Source: Albimonas sp041685625 (GTDB lineage: Bacteria; Pseudomonadota; Alphaproteobacteria; Rhodobacterales; Rhodobacteraceae). From it: 51,724 nt of DNA. The stretch covers positions 1-51,724 of the forward strand of contig JAWLFJ010000013.1 of assembly GCA_041685625.1 (NCBI GenBank). The letters run 5' to 3'. The notes below the pieces were generated by a model. The model saw nothing but the letters and a program-made list of their open reading frames with translations. It ran no database searches and had not been told where the DNA came from. Position 1 is the stretch's first letter, and every line of letters begins with the position of its first letter. A program made the position numbers and the translations under genes. Below are positions 10,515 through 19,360 of this stretch, piece by piece.

Positions 10515-12989
10515 ATGATGCGGCAGACGCGCGTTCTCGCCCCGTTGCTCGCCCTCCTGATCGGCGCCGCGGGCGCCGCCGAGGCCGAGACCGGGCCTTC
10601 GTCCCGCGCGGTCATGCCGGAGACCCGCGCCGAGGCCGGGGACGGCGGCCGGCTTCAGGCCACCGCCGCCGGGCGCTACGCCGTGGTCGTCGGCAACGCC
10701 GCCTACGCGCACGTGCCGGATCTGGAGAACGCCGCCGCGGACGCGCGCGCCATGGCCGAGTTCCTGCGGGGGCGCGGCTTCGAGGTGATCGAGCGCCACG
10801 ACCTGGACAAGCGCGGCTTCGAGGCGCTGATGAGGCGCATCCTCGTCAGCGTGCGCCCGGACTCCGAACTCCTGTTCTATTACGCCGGGCACGGCATCCA
10901 GATCGGGCGGCGCAACTATCTGCTGCCGGTGGACGCCGAGCTTGACGGCGCCTACGACGTCCATTTCGAGACGATCACCCTCGACAGCATCGTCGCGTTC
11001 CTCTCGGCGCGCTCGCGCAAGCGGGTGGTGATCCTGGATTCGTGCCGCGACAATCCGTTCGCCGACGCGCGGCTGATGACCGAGATCGACCCGAGCCTGT
11101 TCGAGACGCGGGACGGCTTCAGCGCGATGTCGGCGCCCGTCAACACGCTGATCGCCTACGCCACATCCCCCGGACGGGTCGCCTATGACGGCGCCGGCGC
11201 CAACAGTCCGTTCACCGACGCGCTGATCCGCCTCGCGGCCGCCGAACGGGGGCGCGAGCTCGGCGGCGTGCTCTCTGCCGTGCGGCGCGAGGTCTATGCC
11301 GGCACCGACGGTCTGCAGGTGCCGTGGGAGAGTTCCACCCTCGTCGAGCCGTTCAGCTTCGACGCCGGCGCGGGCGACCCCCGTTCGGTGCTCGCCCAGC
11401 TTCCCGAGGGCGGCGAGGCGGCGCCGGGCGGCGGGGCCGTCCGCTCCGCCCCGCGGGCGGATCTCTGGTCGGTGACGGGCGATCCGGCCGGCGGGTTGCG
11501 CGTGGAGGGGCCGCTCGAGCGGAGCGTGCGCCTCGGCGCGGTGGTCGCGCCCGCGCTGGGGCTTTCGCCCGACGCCGAGATCCGCCTCGCGCCGGTGGAG
11601 GTGGAGGAGGGCGGCGCCCTCGCCTGGCGCGACGGCGCCTCGCCGCTGACGCCCGAGACGGCGCTCGACGTCGCGGCCCTGCGCGGCGTCCGCTACGAGT
11701 TCGCGCCGGAGCCGGTCCGCGCCGCGGCCGATCCGGCCGCCCATGCCGAGACCGAGCGCTTCGCGCTGGAGATCACGGAGGAGGGAGAGACCCGCCGCGT
11801 CGACGTCGAGCTCGCCATGGCGCCCGATGCCTGCGATCATGAGGCGGGCGACTGGCTCGACCCCGAGGGGGTCGGCGTCGCGCGTTATCCGAACGAGATC
11901 GATCCCGACGCCGCCCTCGCGGCCTGCCGCGCGGCGGTGGAGCGCCAGCCGGAGAACGGGCGCTTCCACTACCAGCTCGGCCGCGCGCTGCAGGCGGCGG
12001 AACGCTACGACGACGCCCGCGCCGCCTTCGAGCGGGCGCGCGAGCTCGACCACACGCGCGTGTTCGCCACGCTCGGCACCCTCGTCGCGCGGGAGGGCGC
12101 GATTTCCGGCGGGGCGCAGGCCGAGGCCGCGCCCGACGAGGCGCTGGCGCTCTGGCTGGAGGGCGTCGACCGCGGCGATCCCTACGCCTATCACTGGCTG
12201 GGGCGCGATCTGCTGCGCTTCGGCGAGAGCGACGGCGAGAAGCGCTACGGCTTCGAGCTGCTGACGCGGGCGCTGGAGCTCGGCCACACCTTCTCGATGA
12301 ACGAGCTGGGCTATTACTTCCTGCGCGAGGATTCGCCGAACCAGGAGCCGCGCCGCGGCCTGCGCTACCTCGAGGAGAGCGCCGCGCGCGAGGACATCTA
12401 CGGCTATCACAACCTCGGGCTGGTCTATGACCGGGGCCTCGGCGGCATCGAGCCCGACGCCGAGGCCGCGCGCCGCTGGTACGAGGCGGCGGCCGAGGGC
12501 GGGCATCCCTTCGCGCCGATCAATCTCGGGCGGATGCATTTCGAGGGCCGGCTCGGCGGGGGCGAGGACCTCGGGCGGGCGATCGAGTGGTACGACCGCG
12601 GCCTCGCCGCCGGCGGCGCCTGGGGCGGGGCGAACGCCGCCTGGATCATCGCCAACCGCGCACCGGAGGGCTACGCGCCGGCCGACGCGGCGGTGCGCGC
12701 CGCCAAGGCCGCCGCGCTGAACGACGACGAGGCCGCGGCGGCGGCGCGGCAGGTGCTCGCGGGGCTCGCGCCCGGCGATCTCGACCGCGCGACGCAGCTT
12801 CTCCTGCGCGAGCTCGGCCAGGAGGTCACGGTCGACGGCGTGATCGGGCCGCGGACCGAGGGCGCCGTCGCCGCGATCCTGGAGAGCGAGGGCGTCGCGG
12901 CGCCGGCCGATCCCGGCCCGGCGGCGCGTCTCGCCGCGCTGGCGGAGGCGTACTGGTCGCGCGAGCGCTTCCGTATCGACCTTTACTGA
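10515..12989 (+). CDS. secreted caspase-family (C14) protein with Sel1 repeats and a PG-binding-like C-terminus
   Basis: 824 residues. A signal peptide (about 1-25, ending GAAEAE) is followed by a caspase-fold domain (about 53-260) with the His-Cys dyad visible: YYAGHG (His126) and ILDSCRDNPF (Cys177). A middle region of unclear fold, about 320-460, leads into TPR/Sel1-like repeats (about 475-720: LGRALQAAERYDDARAAFERA, then ELGYYF, YHNLGLVYDRG, PINLGRMHFEG). The C-terminus contains VTVDGVIGPRTEGAVAAI, a peptidoglycan-binding-like motif. GGAGA is 4 nt from the first ATG and 7 nt from the second (10518), so Met2 may be the true start. The frame is open upstream through the Gly tract of the preceding gene, but that is a shadow. 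The target is unknown; orthocaspase-like proteolysis in the periplasm is inference. Confidence 0.85.
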   Translation: MMRQTRVLAPLLALLIGAAGAAEAETGPSSRAVMPETRAEAGDGGRLQATAAGRYAVVVGNAAYAHVPDLENAAADARAMAEFLRGRGFEVIERHDLDKRGFEALMRRILVSVRPDSELLFYYAGHGIQIGRRNYLLPVDAELDGAYDVHFETITLDSIVAFLSARSRKRVVILDSCRDNPFADARLMTEIDPSLFETRDGFSAMSAPVNTLIAYATSPGRVAYDGAGANSPFTDALIRLAAAERGRELGGVLSAVRREVYAGTDGLQVPWESSTLVEPFSFDAGAGDPRSVLAQLPEGGEAAPGGGAVRSAPRADLWSVTGDPAGGLRVEGPLERSVRLGAVVAPALGLSPDAEIRLAPVEVEEGGALAWRDGASPLTPETALDVAALRGVRYEFAPEPVRAAADPAAHAETERFALEITEEGETRRVDVELAMAPDACDHEAGDWLDPEGVGVARYPNEIDPDAALAACRAAVERQPENGRFHYQLGRALQAAERYDDARAAFERARELDHTRVFATLGTLVAREGAISGGAQAEAAPDEALALWLEGVDRGDPYAYHWLGRDLLRFGESDGEKRYGFELLTRALELGHTFSMNELGYYFLREDSPNQEPRRGLRYLEESAAREDIYGYHNLGLVYDRGLGGIEPDAEAARRWYEAAAEGGHPFAPINLGRMHFEGRLGGGEDLGRAIEWYDRGLAAGGAWGGANAAWIIANRAPEGYAPADAAVRAAKAAALNDDEAAAAARQVLAGLAPGDLDRATQLLLRELGQEVTVDGVIGPRTEGAVAAILESEGVAAPADPGPAARLAALAEAYWSRERFRIDLY

Positions 12990-13001
12990 CGCGCGCCCCG
13001 G

Positions 13002-13024
13002 GCTCGAGCGCGGTAGGCTCGAGC
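13002..13024. terminator. hairpin between convergent genes
   Basis: The 8-bp self-complementary unit GCTCGAGC occurs twice (13002-13009 and 13017-13024) around a 7-nt loop, in the 78-bp gap where the caspase gene and accC converge. It could terminate either transcript, but has no T-run. Confidence 0.35.
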
Positions 13025-13067
13025 GCCGCCGGCGCGCGGGGCCGACCTGTGCAGCCGTCGTGCGGCC

Positions 13068-14408
13068 TCAGCCGCGCGCCAGCCAGCTTTCGAGCCAGTG
13101 GATGTCGTAGGTCCCGGCGCGCACGTCAGGATCCTCGGCCAGCGCGGCGAAGAGCGGGAGGGTGGTGTCGATGCCGTCGACGATGGTCTCGGACAGGGCC
13201 CGGCGGAGACGCGCGAGGGCGGCCGGGCGGTCCTCGGCATGGACGATCAGCTTGCCGATGAGGCTGTCGTAGTAGGGCGGGATCCGGTAGCCGTCGTAGA
13301 TCGCGCTGTCCATGCGGACGCCGAGGCCGCCGGGCGCGTGGAACGCCTTCACGAGGCCGGGGGAGGGCGCGAAGTCGGGCAGGCGCTCGGCGTTTATGCG
13401 GCACTCGATGGCGTGGCCCTCGGGCTTGAGGGCCTCCTGCACGAGGCTCATGGGCTCGCCGGCGGCGACGCGGATCTGCTCCTTGACGAGATCGACGCGC
13501 CAGACGGCCTCGGTCACCGGGTGTTCGACCTGGAGGCGTGTGTTCATCTCGATGAAGAAGAACTCGCCGTCCTCCCAGAGGAACTCGATGGTGCCGGCGC
13601 CGCGGTAGTCGATGGCGGCGACGGCGTCGGCGCAGACCTTGCCGATGCGCGCGCGGTCCTCGGCGCCGAGGACGGGGGAGGGCGCCTCCTCGAACACCTT
13701 CTGGTGGCGTCGCTGGAGCGAGCAGTCCCGCTCGCCGAGATGCACCGCGCGGCCCTTGCCGTCGCCGAACACCTGGATCTCGATGTGGCGGGGGCGGCCG
13801 AGATACTTCTCGAGGTAGACGGCGTCGTCGCCGAAGGCGGCGCGCGCCTCGGCCCGGGCCGAGCGGAAGGCGTTCTCCAGCCCCTCGGCGTCGCGCGCGA
13901 CCTTCATGCCGCGCCCGCCGCCGCCGGCCGCGGCCTTGACCAGCACCGGATAGCCCATGCCGTCCGCGACGCGCTGCGCCTCCTCGACGCTCTCCACCGC
14001 GCCGTCGGAGCCCGGCACGCAGGGCACGCCGAGGCGGGTCATGGTCTCCTTCGCGGCGATCTTGTCGCCCATCACGCGGATGTGCTCGGCCGTCGGGCCG
14101 ATGAAGGCGAGGCCGTGATCCTCCACCACCTGCACGAAGGCGGCGTTCTCGGAGAGGAAGCCGTAGCCGGGATGGACGGCGTCGGCGCCGGTGATCTCGC
14201 AGGCCGAGATGATGGCTGGGATGTTGAGGTAGGACTGCGCGGCGGAGGGCGGGCCGATGCAGACGCTCTCGTCGGCGAGGCGGACATGCATGGCGTCGGC
14301 GTCGGCGGTGGAGTGCACGGCGACGGTCGAGACGCCCATCTCGCGGCAGGCGCGGTGGATGCGGAGCGCGATCTCGCCGCGGTTGGCGATCAGGACCTTG
14401 CGGAACAC
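13068..14408 (-). CDS. accC: acetyl-CoA carboxylase, biotin carboxylase subunit
   Basis: 446 residues, full length for AccC. The N-terminus FRKVLIANRGEIALRI is the biotin-carboxylase signature; the ATP-grasp Gly-rich loop AAGGGGRGMKVAR and the catalytic segments CSLQRRHQK and FIEMNTRLQVEHPVTE are intact, and the C-terminal domain is present. It carboxylates biotin on AccB using ATP and bicarbonate, the first step of fatty-acid synthesis, in the cytoplasm. The start codon is GTG, 10 nt after the accB stop, with only a weak ribosome-binding site, which suggests coupling to accB translation. Confidence 0.97.
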   Translation of the reverse strand: MFRKVLIANRGEIALRIHRACREMGVSTVAVHSTADADAMHVRLADESVCIGPPSAAQSYLNIPAIISACEITGADAVHPGYGFLSENAAFVQVVEDHGLAFIGPTAEHIRVMGDKIAAKETMTRLGVPCVPGSDGAVESVEEAQRVADGMGYPVLVKAAAGGGGRGMKVARDAEGLENAFRSARAEARAAFGDDAVYLEKYLGRPRHIEIQVFGDGKGRAVHLGERDCSLQRRHQKVFEEAPSPVLGAEDRARIGKVCADAVAAIDYRGAGTIEFLWEDGEFFFIEMNTRLQVEHPVTEAVWRVDLVKEQIRVAAGEPMSLVQEALKPEGHAIECRINAERLPDFAPSPGLVKAFHAPGGLGVRMDSAIYDGYRIPPYYDSLIGKLIVHAEDRPAALARLRRALSETIVDGIDTTLPLFAALAEDPDVRAGTYDIHWLESWLARG

Positions 14409-14418
14409 GCGGGCGCGC

Positions 14419-14916
14419 TCACTCGACGATCATCAGGGGGGCGCCGAACTCGACCGGCGCGCCGTCGTCGACCAGGATGCGCTTCACGGTGCCGGCGCGC
14501 GGCGCCGGGATGGCGTTCATGGTCTTCATCGCCTCGATGATCATCAGGGTCTGACCTTCCGAGACGCTGTCGCCGAGGCGGACATAGGGCTCGGCCCCCG
14601 GTTCGGGCTGAAGATAGGCGGTGCCGACCATCGGCGAGGCGACGGCGCCGGGATGGCGCGCGAGGTCGTCGGCCACGTCAGAGGAGGCGGGGGGCGTCGG
14701 CTCGGACGTCGCGGCGACGGGCGCCGGGACAGGCGCGGGCGCCGGGGGCGGCGGCGCGAAGGCGGCCTGCACCGGCGCGGCGCGGGCCACGCGGACCGAG
14801 AGTTGGTCGTCCTCGCCCCATTCGCGCTTGACCTCGATCTCGGACAGCTCGGTCTCCGTCAGGAGGGCCGCGAGCTGGCGGATGAAGTCGATGTCGGCGT
14901 CGTGGGTCTTGCTCAT
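14419..14916 (-). CDS. accB: acetyl-CoA carboxylase, biotin carboxyl carrier protein
   Basis: 165 residues. An N-terminal domain, an Ala/Pro linker (about 72-105) and the C-terminal biotinyl domain with the modification motif IIEAMKTMN (the Lys carries biotin). It shuttles carboxybiotin from AccC to the carboxyltransferase. The ATG at 14916 is chosen because it gives the usual N-terminus and has a GGAG/GAGG region just upstream; the open frame extends 25 codons further without support. It is the first gene of the accB-accC pair. Confidence 0.96.
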   Translation of the reverse strand: MSKTHDADIDFIRQLAALLTETELSEIEVKREWGEDDQLSVRVARAAPVQAAFAPPPPAPAPVPAPVAATSEPTPPASSDVADDLARHPGAVASPMVGTAYLQPEPGAEPYVRLGDSVSEGQTLMIIEAMKTMNAIPAPRAGTVKRILVDDGAPVEFGAPLMIVE

Positions 14917-14962
14917 TCGCCTCGCTCCGGGCGCGCGGGACGGGTCCCCCCCGCGCAAGCGC

Positions 14963-14991
14963 CGTCTACACGCCGCACCGGGGCTTGCCAA
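14963..14991 (-). promoter_or_regulatory. candidate promoter for accBC
   Basis: On the leftward strand TTGGCA (14986-14991) is followed after 17 bp by TAGACG (14963-14968), about 46 bp before the accB ATG. The -35 matches 5 of 6 consensus bases and the -10 matches 3 of 6. Confidence 0.35.
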
Positions 14992-15020
14992 GGGCGGGGG
15001 CGCCGCAGGCCGGGCGGCTC

Positions 15021-15788
15021 TCAGCCCTCCTCGGCGCGGGCCTCCGCCACCGTGGCGCGCATCCGGTCCAGCGGGACGTAGCCGCGCACGAGGCGGTCGC
15101 CGATGACGAAGGTGGGCGTGCCCTCGATCCGCAGCGCCCGGGCGAGGGCGTAGGTGCGATCGATCATCGACGCGACCGCGTCCGAGCCCGCATCGCGGCG
15201 GAGGCGCCCGACGTCGAGGCCGACGTCGTCCGCGATCTCCCAGACCACGTCGTCGGTGAGCTGGCCGTCATGGCCCATCAGCGCGTCGTTGAAGGCGAGG
15301 TAGCGGCGCCCGTCGTCCTGGCTCATGGCGGCCAGCGCGGCCTCGGCGGCGGTGCGCGAGGCGGGGCCGAGGATCGGGAATTCCTTGACGACGTAGCGCA
15401 GGCCCGGGTCGCTCTCGATCAGGGTGCGCACCTCGGGGTGGGCGCGTTTGCAGAAGCCGCACTGGTAGTCGATGAACTCGACCACGGTGACGTCTCCGTC
15501 AGGGTTGCCGCCGACGAAGGAGTAGCCGTCGCCGAACAGTTCCGGCGCGAGGCGGGCGACGAGGTCGGCCTCGGCCTCGTTCTCGGCGTCGCGGCGACGG
15601 TTCTCCAGGATCTCGATGGCCTCCATGATGACCTCGGGATGCTCCAGCAGGTAGCTGCGGATCTCCGAGCGCAGGATCGCGCGCTCTTCGGGGTCCATGG
15701 CCGCGTCCTGCGCGGGGGCGGCGCCGGGAGCGGCGAGACCGAGGGCGACCGCGAGGGCCGCGGCGGTCCGGCGAAGAAGGGCGGGCAT
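15021..15788 (-). CDS. DsbA family thiol:disulfide oxidoreductase
   Basis: 255 residues. A signal peptide (about 1-26, ending APAQ) places it in the periplasm. A helical, acidic N-terminal stretch (about 31-82, RSEIRSYLLEHPEVIMEAIEILE) precedes a thioredoxin fold with the active site Cys110-Gly-Phe-Cys113 and a late Thr-Pro cis-proline loop (EGTPTFVIGDRLVRG). The N-terminal helix plus this fold resembles the ScsC/Com1/BdbD-like proteins, which act as disulfide oxidases or isomerases. The ATG at 15788 has GAGAGGAG about 8 nt upstream. It lies 59 bp downstream of the M48 protease gene in the same orientation, so co-expression is likely. Confidence 0.9.
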   Translation of the reverse strand: MPALLRRTAAALAVALGLAAPGAAPAQDAAMDPEERAILRSEIRSYLLEHPEVIMEAIEILENRRRDAENEAEADLVARLAPELFGDGYSFVGGNPDGDVTVVEFIDYQCGFCKRAHPEVRTLIESDPGLRYVVKEFPILGPASRTAAEAALAAMSQDDGRRYLAFNDALMGHDGQLTDDVVWEIADDVGLDVGRLRRDAGSDAVASMIDRTYALARALRIEGTPTFVIGDRLVRGYVPLDRMRATVAEARAEEG

Positions 15789-15847
15789 CGGTCGGGCTCC
15801 TCTCGGGTGGGCGTCGACGGCAGGCATAACGGCTCGCGCCGGGCGCG

Positions 15848-17197
15848 TCAGCCCTCGGAGGGCAGGCTCACGAGGATGTCGTCGGCGCGCAGCCAGGCGG
15901 GCCCGCCCTCGGGCAGCCTCGCCTTGGCGCGGGCGGCGAGGCGGCGCGCGTCCTCGCGCTGGCCGGTCATGGCGAGGCGTTCGGCCGCGGCGAGGGCCGC
16001 CTTCCCCTCCTCGCCGACGCGGGCGTAGGCGTAGGAGAGGTCGCGGAGGAGCGCGGGCGAGCCGCCGCCGGATTCCGCCGCGCCCCGCTCCAGCGCCGAG
16101 ACCGCCTCGCGGTCCGTCTCCGGCGTGCCCACGGCGAGCAGGGCGCGCCCGAGCGCGCCGAGGATCAGCGGCTCGCGCGGGGCGAGGCGCACGGCCTCGC
16201 GGTAGGCGGCGACGGCCTCGGGTCCGCGCCCGCTCTCCAGCAGGATCTGACCCTTGAGCTCGTGGTAGAAGGGGTCTTCGGGGCGCATCCCGATCAGCCG
16301 GTCCGCCTCCTCCACCGCCGCGTCGGGGTCGGGCAGGCGATGCAGGGCGACGGCGCGCTTCAGACGGGCGAACTCCGAGGCGTCGTCCCGGTCGAGCCGC
16401 GAGAGCGTCGTCTGCGGGGCGTCGAGGAAGGCGGCGAGCTTGGCCTGCATGCGCTCGGACCAGTAGACGGCCTCCGGGTCGGGGTCCGTCCCTCCGGCCT
16501 CCGCCTCGGCGCTGCGCCGCTCGACCATGGCGAGACGGTCGGCGCTCATCGGATGGGTGCGCATGTAGGGGTCCTGGTTGCGCGCGCTGAAGACCTCCTG
16601 CCCGCGGAACGCCTTCATGACCGAGAGCAGGCCCGAGGGGTCGATGCCGGCGCGTTCCAGATAGGTGAGGGCGGCCTGATCGGCGCTCGCCTCCTCCGCC
16701 CGGCTGTTGACGAGGAGGCCGCGCATCACGGCGTTCTGCGAGCCCGCGGCGATGGCCGCGCCGGCGCCGCCGGAGCCCGAGGCCGCGGCCGCCGCGACGC
16801 CGAGCAGCAGGCCGATCAGCGCCGGCCCCTCGGCGTTCTTCATGGCGATGTGCCGCCGCGCGAGGTGGCCCCCGACGAGGTGCCCGGCCTCGTGCGCGAT
16901 GACGCCCTGCAGCTGCCCGGGCTCCGCGAAGCGCCGCATCAGGCCGGTGGTGAGCACGATGTGCCGGCCGTCGAACACGAAGGCGTTGGGCTGACGGTCG
17001 TCGACGATGACGAGTTCGACCTGGCCCGGCGGCAGGCCGGCGGCGCGCAGCACCGGATCGGCCAGACGCTCGAGCGTCGCCTCGATCTCGGCGTCGCGGA
17101 TCACCGAGAGCGCGGCGGCGGCGCCGGGCGCCAGCGCGACGGCGAGGGCGGCGAGGGCGGCGGCGGCGGTGCGGGCGAAGCGGGCGGCGAGGGTCAC
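15848..17197 (-). CDS. M48 family metalloprotease with TPR domain (BepA-like)
   Basis: 449 residues. A signal peptide (about 1-29) is followed by an M48 domain with the zinc motif HEAGH (His102, Glu103, His106) and the third ligand in EEASADQAALTYLERAG, then TPR-like helices from about 270 to the end. This matches the BepA/YfgC family of periplasmic proteases and chaperones that monitor outer-membrane protein assembly. The start is a GTG; GGAAGGA is present but about 15 nt away, so initiation looks weak. It is transcribed divergently from the aminotransferase gene, with the DsbA-like gene following, a pairing that fits envelope protein folding. Confidence 0.92.
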   Translation of the reverse strand: MTLAARFARTAAAALAALAVALAPGAAAALSVIRDAEIEATLERLADPVLRAAGLPPGQVELVIVDDRQPNAFVFDGRHIVLTTGLMRRFAEPGQLQGVIAHEAGHLVGGHLARRHIAMKNAEGPALIGLLLGVAAAAASGSGGAGAAIAAGSQNAVMRGLLVNSRAEEASADQAALTYLERAGIDPSGLLSVMKAFRGQEVFSARNQDPYMRTHPMSADRLAMVERRSAEAEAGGTDPDPEAVYWSERMQAKLAAFLDAPQTTLSRLDRDDASEFARLKRAVALHRLPDPDAAVEEADRLIGMRPEDPFYHELKGQILLESGRGPEAVAAYREAVRLAPREPLILGALGRALLAVGTPETDREAVSALERGAAESGGGSPALLRDLSYAYARVGEEGKAALAAAERLAMTGQREDARRLAARAKARLPEGGPAWLRADDILVSLPSEG

Positions 17198-17323
17198 GGC
17201 GTGGGCTGGGTCCTTCCGGGGGCGTGCATGGCGCAGGGTTGACGGGCGCCGGACCGCACGTGAAGGCTCCGCCGAACTCGGGCGGAAGGCGCACCGTAGT
17301 CATCTTCAATGGAGCCCCGAATC

Positions 17324-18463
17324 ATGAGGATTTCAAGGCGCGGGGTCGTCGATCCCTTCATCGTGATGGACGTGATGGAGGCGGCGCGGGCGGCCGAGGC
17401 CGAGGGACGCGACGTCGTGCACATGGAGGTGGGCCAGCCCGGCACGTCGGCGCCGCGCGCGGCGCGGCAGGCGGCCAAGCGCGCGCTCGACGCCTCGCCG
17501 CTCGGCTACACGGTGGCGCTGGGCCTGCCGGAGCTGCGCGAGCGCATCGCGCGGCATTACGCCGAGACCTACGGCGTACGCGTCGATCCGGCACGGGTGA
17601 TCGTGACCGCCGGCTCCTCCGGCGCCTTTCTGCTGGCGTTCCTCGCGCTCTTCGATCCGGGCGAGGCGGTGGTGATCGGCGAGCCGGGCTATCCGAGCTA
17701 CCGCAACATCCTCTCGGCCCTCGGCGTCGAGGCGCGGGGGGTGCCCACGGGGCCGGAGACGCGCTGGCAGCCGGGGCCGGGTGATCTGGGCGACGCGGCG
17801 GGGATGCTGGTGGCGAGCCCGGGCAACCCGACCGGCACGGTGCTGGAGCGCGAGGCGCTGGCGGCGCTGGCGCGGGCCTGCGAGGCGACGGGCGCGGCGC
17901 TGATCTCGGACGAGATCTATCACGGGCTGACCTACGAGGGCCGCGCGACCTCGGCGCTCGAGGTCACGGACGACGCCGTGGTGATCAACTCCTTCTCCAA
18001 GTTCTGGTCGATGACGGGCTGGCGCATCGGCTGGATGGTGGTCCCCGAGGATCTGGTGCGGACGATCGAGCGGCTGGCGCAGAACCTGTTCATCTGCCCC
18101 TCCCACGTGGCGCAGGTGGCGGCGCTGGCGGCGATGGACGCGCATGAGGAACTCGAGGCGAATCGAGCGGTCTACGCCCGGAACCGGGAGATCCTGCTGG
18201 AGGCGCTGCCGCACGCCGGATTCGGGCGCTTCGCCCCTCCGGACGGGGCATTCTACGTCTATGCCGACGTCACGCATCTTGCGCGAGACGCTGCGGAATT
18301 CTGCCGCGAACTGCTGACGCGGACCGGGGTGGCGTTGACGCCGGGGAACGACTTCGACCCGGCAAGGGGCGGGAACTTCGTGAGATTCAGCTTCGCGCGG
18401 GGGTCGGAGGAGATCCGCGAGGGCGCGCGGCGGCTGCGCAAGGCCGGTCTGGGCCGCGCCTGA
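17324..18463 (+). CDS. class I/II PLP-dependent aminotransferase
   Basis: 379 residues of fold-type I aminotransferase. Motifs: MEVGQP near the N-terminus, GEPGYPSYRN, SPGNPTGTV, SDEIYHGL and the PLP-binding lysine in NSFSKFWSMTGWRIGW (Lys226). It should transfer amino groups between an amino acid and a 2-oxo acid in the cytoplasm; the substrate cannot be read from sequence. I prefer the ATG at 17324 because GGAG sits 9 nt upstream; an in-frame ATG at 17309 would add five residues but has no ribosome-binding site. It is a single gene diverging from the M48 gene. Confidence 0.9.
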   Translation: MRISRRGVVDPFIVMDVMEAARAAEAEGRDVVHMEVGQPGTSAPRAARQAAKRALDASPLGYTVALGLPELRERIARHYAETYGVRVDPARVIVTAGSSGAFLLAFLALFDPGEAVVIGEPGYPSYRNILSALGVEARGVPTGPETRWQPGPGDLGDAAGMLVASPGNPTGTVLEREALAALARACEATGAALISDEIYHGLTYEGRATSALEVTDDAVVINSFSKFWSMTGWRIGWMVVPEDLVRTIERLAQNLFICPSHVAQVAALAAMDAHEELEANRAVYARNREILLEALPHAGFGRFAPPDGAFYVYADVTHLARDAAEFCRELLTRTGVALTPGNDFDPARGGNFVRFSFARGSEEIREGARRLRKAGLGRA

Positions 18464-18510
18464 GCCGAAAGGCGACCCCCTTTCCGCTTCACAGCAGCGC
18501 GTTAACGAAG

Positions 18511-18516
18511 TATAAG
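18511..18516 (+). promoter_or_regulatory. possible -10 element before the sorting-signal protein gene
   Basis: TATAAG stands in an AT-richer patch of the 152-bp gap before the VPLPA-type gene. No clear -35 partner was found. It would give a leader of roughly 95 nt. Confidence 0.25.
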
Positions 18517-18615
18517 GGCGTCGTGACGAGATTTTCGGGATGCGCTGAAGGCTCTCTAAGAGGGGGGTCGCCGTCCGGGTCTCGGAAGGGGAAAACGGAG
18601 CTCAGGAGCTTTCAT

Positions 18616-19308
18616 ATGCGCAATCTCATCATCGGCACCGCCGCCGCGCTGGCGCTGGGAGCGGGAGCGGCACAAGCGGCTCCAATAACCTACACCGACT
18701 CGTTTGGTCTCTCGACGACAGAACTCGTCGGAAGCTTGAGCGTCCCGCAGTTCGACAGTTCGCTCGGCACGCTGAACTCCGTGTCTTGGTCGGTGAATCG
18801 CATCGTCGATGGCGTCATCAACGTGACGAACACCTCCGGGTCGACGCAGTCCGGCGACGCGGGCACCCAGGTCCAGTTCGACCTCACGAACCTTAGCCCC
18901 GGTCCGTTCCTTTGGGATCTGGAGTTCGACACTGGCCTGACGGTCGAGGCCAATACCGGGCCTCTGACGCTTGCGTCCGGTGAAGCGACTGGTCCCATCA
19001 ACGTGACGGGGTCTGAGCTCTCGTCGGGCACTGTGCCGGGCAGCGCTCTCGGCGGTCTGAGCAGCTGGATCGGTTCGGGCAATGTCGGGTTCGACTTCGC
19101 CACCGACACCGCTCTTGTGCTGCGGTTCGGCGGCGGGAACGTCAGTGCCGATCAGAGCACTCAGGCAAACATCATCCTCGATGTGACGTACGACTTCACG
19201 CCGGACGATCCTCCGGGCGAAACCGTGATCCCCGTGCCGGCTGCGCTTCCGCTCCTCGCCACGGCGATCGGTGCGCTCGGTGTCTGGCGGGTCCGCCGCA
19301 AGGCCTGA
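18616..19308 (+). CDS. VPLPA/PEP-CTERM-type sorting-signal protein, probable choice-of-anchor E fold
   Basis: 230 residues. A signal peptide (1-21, AAQA|AP) precedes a beta-rich, Thr/Ser/Asn-rich extracellular domain of the choice-of-anchor type, then a C-terminal tripartite sorting signal (about 204-230): IPVPAALPLL, a hydrophobic helix and the basic end RVRRKA. Such tails are processed by exosortases and mark proteins for surface or exopolysaccharide-associated export in biofilm formers. No exosortase gene is in the window. AGGAG lies 7 nt before the ATG. Base composition is near 61% G+C, clearly below the neighbours, with many codons avoided elsewhere, so transfer or relaxed selection is possible. 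It is a single gene closed by a strong terminator. Confidence 0.82.
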   Translation: MRNLIIGTAAALALGAGAAQAAPITYTDSFGLSTTELVGSLSVPQFDSSLGTLNSVSWSVNRIVDGVINVTNTSGSTQSGDAGTQVQFDLTNLSPGPFLWDLEFDTGLTVEANTGPLTLASGEATGPINVTGSELSSGTVPGSALGGLSSWIGSGNVGFDFATDTALVLRFGGGNVSADQSTQANIILDVTYDFTPDDPPGETVIPVPAALPLLATAIGALGVWRVRRKA

Positions 19309-19332
19309 TCCGATCGGCAGCAAGGGTTTGTG

Positions 19333-19360
19333 GAAGGGCGGCTTCGGCCGCCCTTTTCCT
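19333..19360 (+). terminator. Rho-independent terminator of the sorting-signal gene
   Basis: AAGGGCGGC (19334-19342), loop ttcg, GCCGCCCTT (19347-19355), then a T-rich tail (ttcctttt). A 9-bp stem with a stable UUCG tetraloop 25 bp after the stop codon is a classical intrinsic terminator. Confidence 0.88.
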
